NCBI RefSeq assembly: GCF_026460985.1
Contig: NZ_JAPKNM010000120.1
Coordinates: 1 to 58,817 of the forward strand
Source of the DNA: Sphingomonas sp.
Lineage (GTDB): Bacteria > Pseudomonadota > Alphaproteobacteria > Sphingomonadales > Sphingomonadaceae
Direction: 5' to 3'
Length of the DNA stretch: 58,817 nt
The translations under genes and the position numbers were made by a program. The notes under the pieces were generated by a model, which saw nothing but the letters and a program-made list of their open reading frames with translations, had not been told where the DNA came from and did no database searches. Every line of letters begins with the position of its first letter. Within the stretch, counting starts at the first letter, position 1. Positions 24,527-33,565 of this stretch are shown here, piece after piece.

Positions 24527-24964
24527 ATGAGCGAGATGCCCGTCACCGTGCTGCCATCAGCCCATCACCGCCTACCGCGTCGCGACGATGGTGGCGCGTG
24601 GTTCGCGTTCGGCGAATTCGTGGTCAATGTACGCGCCCGAACCCTTGAACGCGCGGGGCAGCCGATCGCAATCGGCGACCGCGCGTTCGATCTGCTGATC
24701 GTGTTGCTACGCGCCCAGGGCGAGATCGTCAGCAAGGCGGGAATCGTCAAATATGTCTGGCCGTCGACCTTCGTCGAGGAAGCCAATCTCCGTGTGCAGG
24801 TGGCCTTGCTGCGCAAGGCGCTCGGCGACGCAGGCGCCCGTGTGAAATGCGTCATCGGCCGGGGCTATCTGTTCGTCGGGGATCCGGATGCGGGCGATCG
24901 ATCGCTCGCCGCAGCGCGGTTCGACTTCGACGCGGGTCTGCCCCTGTTCGCGCGCAACGCGTAG
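24527..24964 (+). CDS. Winged-helix (OmpR/CadC-type) DNA-binding protein
   Basis: A 145-residue protein with one trans_reg_C winged-helix domain: F-G-E-F-V-V-N, the R-A-F-D-L-L-I-V-L-L helix, V-W-P-S-T-F-V-E-E-A-N-L-R-V-Q-V-A-L-L-R-K-A-L and R-G-Y-L-F-V-G at the wing. There is no receiver domain and no membrane segment, so it is a stand-alone regulator. It follows the DoxX-like gene in the same direction and faces the hydrolase gene. Confidence 0.85.
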   Translation: MSEMPVTVLPSAHHRLPRRDDGGAWFAFGEFVVNVRARTLERAGQPIAIGDRAFDLLIVLLRAQGEIVSKAGIVKYVWPSTFVEEANLRVQVALLRKALGDAGARVKCVIGRGYLFVGDPDAGDRSLAAARFDFDAGLPLFARNA

Positions 24965-24983
24965 GCAGGGAGCCAGCAGCCGA

Positions 24984-25961
24984 TCAGCGTTTCGATACCT
25001 TCCGGTCCAGAAAGTCGCGGATCATCGGCCCCATTTCAGCCAGCCTGTCCTCGAGCGCGAAGTGACCGCTATCCAGCAGATGGAATTCCGCGTCGGGCAG
25101 GTCGCGCAAATAGAGGCGCGCGGCTTCGACCGGGAAGATCTTGTCGTTCCTGCCCCAGACGATCAGCGCCGGCGGGCGATGCTCACGAAAGAAGGCCTGG
25201 AAGCGCGGGTAGAGCGGCACGTTGGTGCGATAGTCATAGGCCAGATCGAGCTGAATTTCCCGATTGCCCGGCCGATCGAGCAGCGCCTGGTCGTGCACCC
25301 AATTGTCCGGGCTGATCCGCGACACGTCGCCCATCCCGTCGGTATATTGGAACTTGGTGGTTTCCAGCGTCACGAGCCCGGCCAGCGCCGCGCGCCGCGC
25401 AGGCGTGCCCTCGGCCCAATAGGCCTTGAGCGGATCCCAGAATGCACCCAGCCCCTCTTCATAGGCATTGCCATTCTGGACGATCAGCGCGCGCACCCGC
25501 TCGGGATGCCTGAGCGCGAGGCGGTACCCCACCGGGGCACCGATATCCATCACGTACATCGCATAGCTTTTGGCGCCGAGCCGCTGGACGAGCGCATCCA
25601 CCATCTCGGCGAAATGCGCGAAGGAATAGGCGAATTGCCGGGGATCGGGCGCGTCGCTCTGGCCGAAGCCGGGATAGTCCGGAGCGATCACGCGATATTT
25701 GTCCACCAGCAACGGGATCAGGTTGCGGAACATGTGCGACGAGCTGGGGAAGCCGTGAAGGAGCAGCACCACCGGTCCGTCCACCGGACCAGCTTCGCGA
25801 TAGAAGAACTTCACGCCATCGATCGTCTCGGTGCGATAATGGATCACAGCCGGGGCCGGAAGGCCAGCCACGGCGTCGTCGCTCGGACGCGCCGCGGGGG
25901 CGGGTGACGCGAGCGCCAGTGCCATCAGCACCGGCGCTGCGCCCAGGACCAGCCGGTTCAT
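24984..25961 (-). CDS. Exported alpha/beta hydrolase with Asp nucleophile (epoxide hydrolase/dehalogenase-like)
   Basis: A 325-residue protein with a signal peptide and an alpha/beta-hydrolase fold. The oxyanion motif is L-L-H-G-F-P; the nucleophile elbow reads V-M-D-I-G, so the nucleophile is Asp as in epoxide hydrolases and haloalkane dehalogenases, not Ser. The catalytic His is in D-S-G-H-F. The substrate is unknown. It is the last gene of a three-gene minus-strand set with the next hydrolase and the DJ-1-like gene. Confidence 0.87.
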   Translation of the reverse strand: MNRLVLGAAPVLMALALASPAPAARPSDDAVAGLPAPAVIHYRTETIDGVKFFYREAGPVDGPVVLLLHGFPSSSHMFRNLIPLLVDKYRVIAPDYPGFGQSDAPDPRQFAYSFAHFAEMVDALVQRLGAKSYAMYVMDIGAPVGYRLALRHPERVRALIVQNGNAYEEGLGAFWDPLKAYWAEGTPARRAALAGLVTLETTKFQYTDGMGDVSRISPDNWVHDQALLDRPGNREIQLDLAYDYRTNVPLYPRFQAFFREHRPPALIVWGRNDKIFPVEAARLYLRDLPDAEFHLLDSGHFALEDRLAEMGPMIRDFLDRKVSKR

Positions 25962-25986
25962 CGGAACCTCCCTGTCGTTGCAATCG

Positions 25987-26745
25987 CTATCTGGCTTCGA
26001 CCGCCGCGCTTTCGATCAGTTCGGCGACTTCGCTCGGATGGGCGAGCATCACCGCATGGCTGCTCTGGATCTCGACAATCTTCGCCTTGGCCCGAGTAGC
26101 GAGGAAGCGCTGCGTGCTGGGCGGCACCATGTGATCCCGCGTCGTCAGCATGAAGCTGACGGGCTTGTCCTTCCACGCCGCCTTGGCGATCTTGGCCTGG
26201 ACGGCGCCCAGCCCCCAAGGGACCTGCGACGCAGCCATGAACCGCGTGGTAGCGGAATCGACATCGGGTGCGAAGGCCGCCGGGAACTTGGCCGGATCGA
26301 CGAGGAGGAACCCATCGCTCGGCGGCAGCAACGGCGCCCCGGGCTCGCCCGGCGTCGGGCGCGTCGCCAGCTCGAACACTGTCTCGCCCACATCGGGCGC
26401 GAAGGCGGCGAGATAGACCAGGCTGCGGACCTTCGGATCGGTTCCCGCCTCGGTGATGACCGCGCCGCCATAGCTATGGCCGACCAGCACGACGGGCTTG
26501 GTCGCCCGCGCGATCACCTGGCGCGTGGCCTCGACATCGCCTTGCAGGGTGACGGTCGGGTTCTGGACGACGAGCACCTCATAGCCGTCGCGCGTCAGGA
26601 TGTCATAGACCGGCTTCCAGCCGGACGCGTCGACAAAGGCACCGTGCACCAGCACGATCGACACGGGCTTTTCGCCCGGGGTCTGGGCGGAAGAGGCGGA
26701 AGCAAGAGTCATGGCGAGCAGCACTCCCAGGGCGATGGGTTTCAT
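25987..26745 (-). CDS. Exported alpha/beta hydrolase (Ser nucleophile)
   Basis: A 252-residue esterase-like protein with a signal peptide ending near S-S-A-Q. It has [12 protein letters not shown], the nucleophile elbow G-H-S-Y-G-G and a C-terminal S-S-H-A-V-M catalytic His. The group resembles small salicylate-esterase-like hydrolases often found in catabolic clusters. Its start codon shares one base with the stop of the DJ-1-like gene (TGATG), so translation is coupled. Confidence 0.87.
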   Translation of the reverse strand: MKPIALGVLLAMTLASASSAQTPGEKPVSIVLVHGAFVDASGWKPVYDILTRDGYEVLVVQNPTVTLQGDVEATRQVIARATKPVVLVGHSYGGAVITEAGTDPKVRSLVYLAAFAPDVGETVFELATRPTPGEPGAPLLPPSDGFLLVDPAKFPAAFAPDVDSATTRFMAASQVPWGLGAVQAKIAKAAWKDKPVSFMLTTRDHMVPPSTQRFLATRAKAKIVEIQSSHAVMLAHPSEVAELIESAAVEAR

Positions 26746-27563
26746 CACAGTGTCTCCAGGTCGGCGCGCGCGGTGGCGCGGTAGCGGTCGAGGGCGGCGA
26801 CGAGCGCCTTGGCGATGGGATGATCCGACCGCGGATTCTGCCCGGTGATGAGTTCGCGGTCCTCGACCACATGGGGCTCGAAGTCGACGGCCGTGGTGCT
26901 CACTTCCGCGCCCGCCAGGCCCAGCGCATAGGGCATGTCGAAATAGAGTTTGGCGTGGAGGATGTTGTCCTCGATCACCTTCTCCTCGGTCGCCGAGAAG
27001 ACGGTCATTCGGTAGCCGGCATATTGCCAGCCTTTGGCCCATTCCCGGGCCTTTTCAGCGTCGCCGGCGATCAGCGCGGCGCGGAATTCACGGGCATAGG
27101 GCATCGCGGCGGCCGACGCGATCGGGCCGTGGCACAGCATTGCGGTCGGCTTCGCCTTCTCGTGGAAATGGCGCAGAATCTCGCCAATCTCCTGGTCCTG
27201 CATCAGGTCGACGATCGGCGCCTGGCCGCCGGGAACAAGCAGACCGATATAGTTTTGGAGCCCCTCGTCCAGAATCGAGCGCAGCGTGCGCGGCTGCATC
27301 GAAGGATCCTCGGCATAGAAGGCCTTGGCGCGCCGATAGGCTTCGACGTCGCCGCCGAAATGCTCGGGCTTGTCCGAGGCCGGGTCGATATGCGGCTGCT
27401 GGCCGTTCGGAGTGGCAAGCACGACTTCATATCCTGCGTCGACCAGCGCCATCACGGGCACGACGGTCTCGTTGAGATATTGGCCGGTCGCGCCCCAATA
27501 TCCGCCCTGCGTCTCGATACGGGTCGCGTTCGATCCAAGGACCACCACTTTACCCTTGCTCAT
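26745..27563 (-). CDS. DJ-1/PfpI-family protein (type 1 glutamine amidotransferase-like)
   Basis: A 272-residue protein of the DJ-1/PfpI superfamily. The nucleophile elbow is A-M-L-C-H-G-P and the preceding strand L-L-V-P-G-G-Q-A-P; the N-terminal acidic position lies in the G-Y-E-V-V-L-A-T segment. Relatives are glyoxalase III/Hsp31-type enzymes or proteases acting on reactive carbonyls, which would fit an aldehyde-producing cargo block. The start is ATG 27563; the frame is open further but lacks a better start. Confidence 0.86.
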   Translation of the reverse strand: MSKGKVVVLGSNATRIETQGGYWGATGQYLNETVVPVMALVDAGYEVVLATPNGQQPHIDPASDKPEHFGGDVEAYRRAKAFYAEDPSMQPRTLRSILDEGLQNYIGLLVPGGQAPIVDLMQDQEIGEILRHFHEKAKPTAMLCHGPIASAAAMPYAREFRAALIAGDAEKAREWAKGWQYAGYRMTVFSATEEKVIEDNILHAKLYFDMPYALGLAGAEVSTTAVDFEPHVVEDRELITGQNPRSDHPIAKALVAALDRYRATARADLETL

Positions 27564-27780
27564 GCATGCCTCCGCTGGTTCGGATTGCCGAATGGAACGA
27601 CGGATTGCGTTTACGCCTGCGCCGCCGGCGGCGCCCGTCATTCCGTGTAAGTTTCGGTAAATCGCTGGGCGCACCGGGGACTTTGCCGGATTTCACGCCG
27701 CTTAACTCTCGCCATCGAATGCATGAGCCTATCGTCCCGAAAGCGGCGAGGAATGTCGCGGACAGCGAAGGTATGGCGCC

Positions 27781-28425
27781 GTGGCAGTTGCGCGATCACA
27801 GGATCTTGGCCCTGAGCGGTGGGCGGAAAAGCACCCGAGCGATCTTCTCCTCGCGGAGTTCATCCATCGCGCGGCGAATGACTTTGCCATAGCCAGTATC
27901 GAGGTCTGCAATGCATCGAAGCTGGCTTCCTACGCCGCGGTGCAGGACCATCTCGAACTGGTGGGTGCCAGGCTGCAAGCCTTGGCTTCGATCCAGCGCT
28001 TGCTCCAACCGCCGGGCGAAGCGCCGATCCACCTTGGCGATCGCCTTTGCGAGCTATGCCACTATTACGCGGAGGCCCGCTTCGCCGGTCAGGGCGCATT
28101 CGTGCGATTGCGAACCGTCGAGGCCTGGGCCGACCCCGGACCGGGCTGGGCATTGCTGCTGATCGTGTCGGAATTGCTGACCAATGCCGCGCGGCATGCT
28201 TTCCGTGCTCCCGGCGGACTTGTCGAAATCGAACTCGCGAGAGACGGCGACATGATCCGCTGCGAGATCGCCGATAATGGCGTCGGAATCGGTCAGGAAA
28301 CGGCGGCGCGGCGCGGCGGCACGGCGCTCATCGCCGAACTGGCGAGAAGCGCGGACATCGCCTTTGTCCTGCAACCCAGGGATAGAGGCTCGGGCTTCGA
28401 ACTGCGGCTGGCGTGTTCGGGCTAG
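27781..28425 (+). CDS. Small HWE/HisKA_2-type histidine kinase
   Basis: A 214-residue kinase core without a sensor domain. The H-box is E-F-I-H-R-A-A-N-D, followed by L-L-L-I-V-S-E-L-L-T-N-A-A-R-H-A (N-box) and D-N-G-V-G-I-G (G-box). No response regulator is adjacent; alphaproteobacterial kinases of this type often feed the PhyR general stress pathway. The start is taken as GTG 27781, which is uncertain. It diverges from the DJ-1-like gene across 217 bases. Confidence 0.82.
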   Translation: MAVARSQDLGPERWAEKHPSDLLLAEFIHRAANDFAIASIEVCNASKLASYAAVQDHLELVGARLQALASIQRLLQPPGEAPIHLGDRLCELCHYYAEARFAGQGAFVRLRTVEAWADPGPGWALLLIVSELLTNAARHAFRAPGGLVEIELARDGDMIRCEIADNGVGIGQETAARRGGTALIAELARSADIAFVLQPRDRGSGFELRLACSG

Positions 28426-28832
28426 CAGGTACAACCCACCCTCGTCGACGAACGGCCATGTGTAGCCGTTCCGCATGACAGCCGCGAATGACGGGCGCGC
28501 GCGGCGGTCTGCAGGTGTGGGGAACGAACGCAATGAAGCGCTTGCCTCGCCCATGCCCGACGGCTCGGGACAAAGCGGACTAGCTGTCACTGCGACGCCA
28601 ACCGAACGAGCGACCGGCTCCGGGATCGGCCTGGGGTGCAGTAGAACGGGCGGCATGAAGGCGCAAAGCTGCTGCTTGGAACGGGAATTTCCCTTCCGCG
28701 CGAGAAGGGCACTTACCAATTGCGGGACGTTCGGCAGGTCTCGCGCCCGGGCATCGGGGGGCGGTGGTGCCATGCCGATCCGTTGGCATATTATGCCATA
28801 GGCGCTATATTCTCCGTTACGGAGACCAAGCG
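28426..28832. other. Gene-free stretch upstream of parDE
   Basis: About 360 bases after the kinase show no credible gene on either strand; the last 50 bases hold the parDE promoter and operator. Confidence 0.6.
28783..28811 (+). promoter_or_regulatory. parDE promoter with overlapping operator
   Basis: -35 TTGGCA (28783-28788), 17-base spacer, -10 TATATT (28806-28811). The palindrome TGGCATATTATGCCA (28784-28798) overlaps the -35, as expected for autorepression by ParD. A second inverted repeat, TCTCCG-TTA-CGGAGA (28811-28825), includes the GGAG ribosome-binding site and could fold over it. Confidence 0.75.
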
Positions 28833-29123
28833 ATGCCAACCCGCAATGTCGTTCTGACCGATCATCAAGCCCGAGTCATCGAGGCGCTTGTGAAATCCGG
28901 GCGTTATCAGAACGCCAGCGAGGTCGTGCGCGAAGGGCTACGACTGGTCGAACACCGCGCCGCTGAGGACGCGGCCCGACTGGAAGCCTTGAAGAGGGCG
29001 GCCCAGACCGGCTGGGACGATGTGGAGGCCGGGCGTTTTGTCGATGTCGCAGATGAGGATCTCGACAATTTCATCGGCGCATTGGGCCGGCAGGCAGCGG
29101 ATCGCGTTCGCGCCGCCAACTGA
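28833..29123 (+). CDS. parD: ParD-family antitoxin
   Basis: A 96-residue type II antitoxin. The N-terminal ribbon-helix-helix domain (V-V-L-T-D-H-Q-A-R-V-I-E, then G-R-Y-Q-N-A-S-E-V-V-R-E-G-L-R) binds the operator; the acidic C-terminus wraps the toxin. Its stop overlaps the parE start by one base. In an ICE such a pair stabilises the element in the population. Confidence 0.92.
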   Translation: MPTRNVVLTDHQARVIEALVKSGRYQNASEVVREGLRLVEHRAAEDAARLEALKRAAQTGWDDVEAGRFVDVADEDLDNFIGALGRQAADRVRAAN

Positions 29124-29494
29124 TGGCGCGGTATCGGGTAACGGCCTCGGCCCAGGCCGACATCATCGGCATTCTTGCCCATACGGAGGCGCACTTCGGC
29201 GAGGCCGCGCGGCTTCGCTACGAGCGGCTGATCGCGACGGCTATCCGCGACATAGCAGGCGATCCCACCCGACCAGGGACGCTGGACCGCGAGGAGCTGG
29301 GCCCCAATGCGCGGACCTGGCATTTGCGGGCCAGCCGCGAGCGCGCCCGCACGGAGGCGGGCGTCGTAAGGCGCCCGCGCCATCTCCTGCTTTTTCGCAT
29401 AGAAGCAGACGGGCTGGTGGTGATCGGCCGCGTCCTCCACGACGCGATGGAGCTGGATCGCCATCTCCCCACCGAACGGGGATGGCTGTCATAG
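29123..29494 (+). CDS. parE: ParE-family toxin
   Basis: A 123-residue RelE/ParE-superfamily toxin: Y-R-V-T-A-S-A-Q-A-D-I-I-G-I near the N-terminus, then R-Y-E-R-L-I-A-T-A, and a C-terminal L-L-F-R-I-E-A-D-G-L-V-V-I-G-R-V-L-H-D. ParE toxins inhibit DNA gyrase; which target applies here is inferred from the family. It is slightly longer than typical (about 100 residues). Confidence 0.9.
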   Translation: MARYRVTASAQADIIGILAHTEAHFGEAARLRYERLIATAIRDIAGDPTRPGTLDREELGPNARTWHLRASRERARTEAGVVRRPRHLLLFRIEADGLVVIGRVLHDAMELDRHLPTERGWLS

Positions 29495-29680
29495 CGCCGC
29501 GGGAGAAATCGCCTCGCGCATGACGCTCCCGCATCGAGCATTTTTCCCTGCCTGATAGCGCTGCAATGCATCCGCGGCAGCGGCGTTGTTGAGCGCGACG
29601 TGCGCTGCGTGAGCAGCATCGACTCGCGCAGCGCGTGCTCGAGATGTAGCGGAAACGCGCCTGACTAGCCGGGGCCGGTA

Positions 29681-29717
29681 ATGCCGCGTGCGGCAGGACG
29701 CGGCGGGATGCGGCAGA
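29681..29717. repeat. Tandem 10-base repeats upstream of traG
   Basis: TGCGGCAGGA, CGCGGCGGGA and TGCGGCAGAA follow each other directly (29688-29717). TGCCGC-GT-GCGGCA at 29681-29694 makes the first copy part of an inverted repeat. The set lies 75 bases before traG in a 297-base gene-free gap, a good place for a regulator of the traG/trb operon to bind. Confidence 0.6.
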
Positions 29718-29791
29718 ACGACGCTAACCCCTGAGGCTCCATCGGTGCGACTCTTTCCGGGTCAGGACGAACCGTCCTTCCCGGAGCAGCC

Positions 29792-31822
29792 ATGATGACC
29801 CCTACCAGGCTTCTGGTCGGCCAGATCCTCATTGTCTTCGCGATCGTGATCGCCGGCGTCTGGGCGGCGACCCAATGGTGCGCCGCCATGCTCGGCTATC
29901 AGCCGCAGCTCGGTCGGGCGTGGTTCGCGCTGCTCGGGACTCCGGTCTACGAGCCCTGGGCGATCTTCCCCTGGTGGTATCATTACGAGGCCTATGCGCC
30001 GGAGGTATTCGACCGGGCGGGAACGCTGGCCGGGGCGAGCGGCTTTCTCGGCTGCGCGGCCGCAATCGCCGGCTCGCTGTGGCGCGCGCGGCAGTCGCGG
30101 TTCGTCACCACCTATGGCTCGGCGCGTTGGGCGAGTTCTACGGAGATCGAGCGCGCCGGCCTGTTCAGGGACGCGGGCGTGTTCCTCGGCCGGCTGCGCG
30201 GCCGCTATCTCCGACACGACGGCCCCGAGCATGTCATGGCCTTCGCGCCGACCCGGTCGGGCAAGGGCGTCGGTCTCGTGGTGCCGACCTTGCTCAGCTG
30301 GACCGGCAGCGTCGTCGTTCACGACATCAAGGGCGAGAACTGGCAGCTGACCGCAGGCTGGCGCGCGCGCTTCAGCCATGCGCTGCTGTTCAACCCCACC
30401 GACATCCGTTCGGCCCAGTACAATCCGCTGCTCGAGGTGCGTCGCGGCGAGCACGAGGTCCGCGACGTTCAGAACATCGCCGACATCCTGGTCGACCCGG
30501 AAGGGGCGCTCGAGCGGCGCAACCACTGGGAAAAGACCAGCCACTCGCTGCTGGTCGGCGCGATCCTCCACATTCTCTATGCCGAGGAGGAGAAGACGCT
30601 CGCGCGCGTCGCGACCTTCCTCTCCGATCCGCAGCGGTCGTTCACCGCCACGCTCAGGCGGATGATGGAAACCAATCATCTCGGGACCAAGGACGCGCCG
30701 AAGGTCCATCCCGTCGTCGCCTCCGCCGCGCGCGAGGTGCTGAACAAGAGCGAGAACGAGCGCTCGGGCGTGCTCAGCACGGCCATGTCATTCCTCGGCC
30801 TGTATCGCGATCCGACTGTCGCGGAGGTCACCTCCCGCTGCGACTGGCGGATCGCGGATCTGGTCGAGGCGGAGCATCCCGTCTCGCTCTACCTCGTCAT
30901 CCCGCCCTCAGACATCAGCCGCACCAAGCCGCTCGTGCGGCTGATCCTCAACCAGATCGGCCGCCGGTTGACCGAGAGGCTCGAAGGCGCCGGCGAGGGC
31001 GGCCGCAAGCACAAATTGCTGATGATGCTGGACGAGTTCCCGGCGCTGGGTCGCCTCGATTTCTTCGAGACGAGCCTTGCCTTCATGGCCGGCTATGGCG
31101 TGCGCGCCTTCCTGATCGCCCAGAGCCTCAACCAGATCGAGAAGGCCTATGGCGAGCACAACTCGATCCTCGACAATTGCCATGTCCGCGTCGCGTTCGC
31201 GACCAACGACGAGCGGACCGCGCGACGGATCTCCGACGCGCTCGGCGTCGCCACCGAGCAGCGCGCCATGCGCAACTATGCCGGGCACCGACTCGCGCCA
31301 TGGCTCGCCCATGTCATGGTCAGCCGGCAGGAGACCGCCCGTCCGCTGCTGACGCAGGGCGAGGTGATGCAGCTTCCGCCTACGGACGAACTGGTGCTGA
31401 TCTCGGGGCTCGCGCCGATCCGCGCCAGGAAGCTGCGCTACTATGAGGACCGCAACTTCCGCGGCCGGGTGGCGCCGCCTCCGGCGCTTGATCATGACGG
31501 CTACGCCGATCGGCCCGCACCGCGTGCGGACGACTGGAGTGGCCTGGTTCGCCAGACCGATACCCGACTCGGCGCAGCCGGTGACGAGGCGAAGCCGGAC
31601 GATCAGGGCGGCCTTCAGCAGCAGCGCCATCCGGGCCTCGGCGAGGAGCCGGCGAAGAAGCCCGTGGCGCCCCGGCAGCTCGACCTGCTCGGCTTCGAGA
31701 AGGATGATGTGGATCCGGCCAGCGACAAGCGCGCGATGGACAGCGCCCGCCCCGCCAACGCGGTTGTCCGCGCTCACGCCATCAACCAGTCGCGCGACCA
31801 CGACGCGCTGCCGAGCTTCTGA
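29792..31822 (+). CDS. traG: Conjugal transfer coupling protein TraG (VirD4 type)
   Basis: A 676-residue inner-membrane ATPase that links the relaxosome to the secretion channel. Two membrane helices lie at about 8-30 and 75-95; Walker A is P-T-R-S-G-K-G with Lys158, and Walker B is M-M-L-D-E-F with Asp414. The C-terminal 110 residues are proline- and glutamine-rich and variable. It is the first gene of the long operon traG-RHH-trbB to DUF2274. ATG 29792 and 29795 are adjacent; GGAG precedes them. Confidence 0.95.
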   Translation: MMTPTRLLVGQILIVFAIVIAGVWAATQWCAAMLGYQPQLGRAWFALLGTPVYEPWAIFPWWYHYEAYAPEVFDRAGTLAGASGFLGCAAAIAGSLWRARQSRFVTTYGSARWASSTEIERAGLFRDAGVFLGRLRGRYLRHDGPEHVMAFAPTRSGKGVGLVVPTLLSWTGSVVVHDIKGENWQLTAGWRARFSHALLFNPTDIRSAQYNPLLEVRRGEHEVRDVQNIADILVDPEGALERRNHWEKTSHSLLVGAILHILYAEEEKTLARVATFLSDPQRSFTATLRRMMETNHLGTKDAPKVHPVVASAAREVLNKSENERSGVLSTAMSFLGLYRDPTVAEVTSRCDWRIADLVEAEHPVSLYLVIPPSDISRTKPLVRLILNQIGRRLTERLEGAGEGGRKHKLLMMLDEFPALGRLDFFETSLAFMAGYGVRAFLIAQSLNQIEKAYGEHNSILDNCHVRVAFATNDERTARRISDALGVATEQRAMRNYAGHRLAPWLAHVMVSRQETARPLLTQGEVMQLPPTDELVLISGLAPIRARKLRYYEDRNFRGRVAPPPALDHDGYADRPAPRADDWSGLVRQTDTRLGAAGDEAKPDDQGGLQQQRHPGLGEEPAKKPVAPRQLDLLGFEKDDVDPASDKRAMDSARPANAVVRAHAINQSRDHDALPSF

Positions 31823-31833
31823 AGGTGGCCGCG

Positions 31834-32247
31834 ATGAAGCCGAAGCGTATCCGCTATCAGCTCTTCCTGCCCGAGGAGCTCAGCCATCGCCTGGAATCGC
31901 TCGCGGCCAAGCCCGGCGCGTCCAAGTCGTCGATCCTGACCGATGCGCTCACTGCCTGGCTCAACCGTCAAGCCGCCAGCGAGCTCGAGAACCGCTTCAG
32001 CCAGCGGCTCGATCGCATGTCGATGGCTCTGGGGCGGATCGAGCGCGACGGACACGTCCTGCTCGAAAGCCTTGCCCTGTTCGTGCGCTACGAGCTGATG
32101 GTGCAGGCGCCGCTCGCCGAGGCGGACGACGCGGCCCGCGCGGTCGGCCGCGACCGCTTCAATGCCTTTGTGGCGCGCGTCGGCGAGGCGCTCGCCAGCG
32201 GCCAGCGCACCCTGGGACCCTCGAAGACCGATGGAGGCGCGCGATGA
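31834..32247 (+). CDS. Ribbon-helix-helix (CopG-type) protein
   Basis: A 137-residue protein with an N-terminal RHH motif (R-Y-Q-L-F-L-P-E-E-L-S-H-R-L-E, then S-S-I-L-T-D-A-L) and a helical C-terminus. Genes of this type sit between traG and trbB in Trb-type ICEs and are thought to regulate transfer or join the relaxosome. ATG 31834 is preferred to GTG 31825 because AAGG is better placed. Its stop overlaps the trbB start (ATGA). Confidence 0.82.
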   Translation: MKPKRIRYQLFLPEELSHRLESLAAKPGASKSSILTDALTAWLNRQAASELENRFSQRLDRMSMALGRIERDGHVLLESLALFVRYELMVQAPLAEADDAARAVGRDRFNAFVARVGEALASGQRTLGPSKTDGGAR

Positions 32248-33227
32248 GCGACACGCTCTCCGCCGAGCGTCGCCGGGCGATGCTGCGCACGGCGATGGGG
32301 CCGACCATTGCGGCCGCGCTCGCCGACGCCCGTGTGATCGAGATCATGGTCAATCCGGACGGCGTGCTGCGCCTCGACCGGCTCGGCGAGGGACGGATCG
32401 ACACCGGCACGCGCTATGATCCGGCTCAGGTCGAGCGGATCATTCGCCTGGTCGCCAGCCACGCGCGGACCGAGGTCCACGCCAACGCGCCGATCGTCTC
32501 GGCCGAGCTGCCGCCGCATGGGGACGGGGCCGGGGAGCGGTTCGAGGGCGTGCTGCCGCCGGTCGCCCAGGCGCCGTGCTTCTCGATCCGAAAGCCTGCG
32601 GCCAGGATCTACACGCTGCTCGACTATGTGAACGACGGCATCATGCCGGCCGAGACCGCCCGGCTGCTCAGTCTCGCCGTGGTCGAGCGCAGGAACATCC
32701 TGGTCGCCGGCGGCACCAGCTCGGGCAAGACGACGCTCGCCAACGCGCTGCTCGCGGAGATGGCGCATCTCGACGAGCGGGTGATCCTCATCGAGGACAC
32801 GCGCGAGCTGCAATGCGCCGCGCGCGACGTGGTCGCGCTGCGCACCCGCGCGGACAGCGTCACCATGGCCGACCTGGTGCGCTCGACGCTGCGCCTGCGT
32901 CCCGACCGGATCGTCGTCGGCGAGGTGCGCGGGCGCGAGGCGCTCGACATGCTCAAGGCGTGGAACACCGGCCATCCCGGCGGGATCGCCACGGTCCATG
33001 CCAATTCGGCGGTCGCCGCGCTCTACCGGCTCGAGCAGCTCGTCCAGGAAGCCGTGGTCACCGTGCCGCGGCGCCTGATCGCCGAGGCGATCGACATGAT
33101 CGTGTTCATTTCGGGTCGCGGCCTCGCGCGCCGGGTGGAGGCGATTGCGCGCGTCGCCGGCCTCGATCCGGACGGGAACTACACCGTCCTCGACCTCAAT
33201 CCCGGCAGCAATTTCGAAGGAGAATGA
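32244..33227 (+). CDS. trbB: TrbB, VirB11-type secretion ATPase
   Basis: A 327-residue cytoplasmic hexameric ATPase that powers pilus assembly and transfer. Walker A is G-G-T-S-S-G-K-T with Lys162; the Asp box I-E-D-T-R-E-L, Walker B and H-box (G-H-P-G-G-I-A-T-V-H-A-N-S) are all present. Length is normal. The end overlaps trbC. Confidence 0.95.
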   Translation: MSDTLSAERRRAMLRTAMGPTIAAALADARVIEIMVNPDGVLRLDRLGEGRIDTGTRYDPAQVERIIRLVASHARTEVHANAPIVSAELPPHGDGAGERFEGVLPPVAQAPCFSIRKPAARIYTLLDYVNDGIMPAETARLLSLAVVERRNILVAGGTSSGKTTLANALLAEMAHLDERVILIEDTRELQCAARDVVALRTRADSVTMADLVRSTLRLRPDRIVVGEVRGREALDMLKAWNTGHPGGIATVHANSAVAALYRLEQLVQEAVVTVPRRLIAEAIDMIVFISGRGLARRVEAIARVAGLDPDGNYTVLDLNPGSNFEGE

Positions 33228-33229
33228 CC

Positions 33230-33565
33230 ATGCGCTTGCCTCTCGTTCCAGACCGGCGATCTGTCTTTTTCGTCGGCGCTGCCATTGGCCTTGGCTTGGC
33301 CCTTGCCGCCACCGCGCAGGCAGCTGGCTCCGGCATGCCGTGGGAAGAACCGCTTCAGCAGGTGCTGGAATCGGTGCAGGGGCCGGTCGCCAAGATCGTC
33401 GCGGTGATCATCATCATCGTCACCGGCCTGACACTGGCGTTCGGCGAGACGGCAGGTGGCTTCCGGCGGTTGATCCAGATCGTCTTCGGTCTGTCGATCG
33501 CCTTTGCCGCGTCGAGCTTCTTTTTGAGCTTCTTCAGCTTCGGCGGCGGAGCGCTGATCGCATGA
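33230..33565 (+). CDS. trbC: TrbC, conjugative pilin precursor
   Basis: A 111-residue VirB2-type pilin. It has a long signal sequence ending near A-Q-A-A-G-S and two hydrophobic segments (about 55-75 and 88-105). The product should be processed by the TraF-like peptidase at 3192-3731 and built into the pilus. Two starts are possible: ATG 33224, overlapping the trbB stop, and ATG 33230, which has the better spacing from GAAGGAG and is used here. Confidence 0.88.
   Translation: MRLPLVPDRRSVFFVGAAIGLGLALAATAQAAGSGMPWEEPLQQVLESVQGPVAKIVAVIIIIVTGLTLAFGETAGGFRRLIQIVFGLSIAFAASSFFLSFFSFGGGALIA

Noticed and set aside
28054..28839. 261-residue minus-strand frame before parDE
   Set aside because: It crosses the kinase gene and the parDE promoter; no recognisable motif or start signal.
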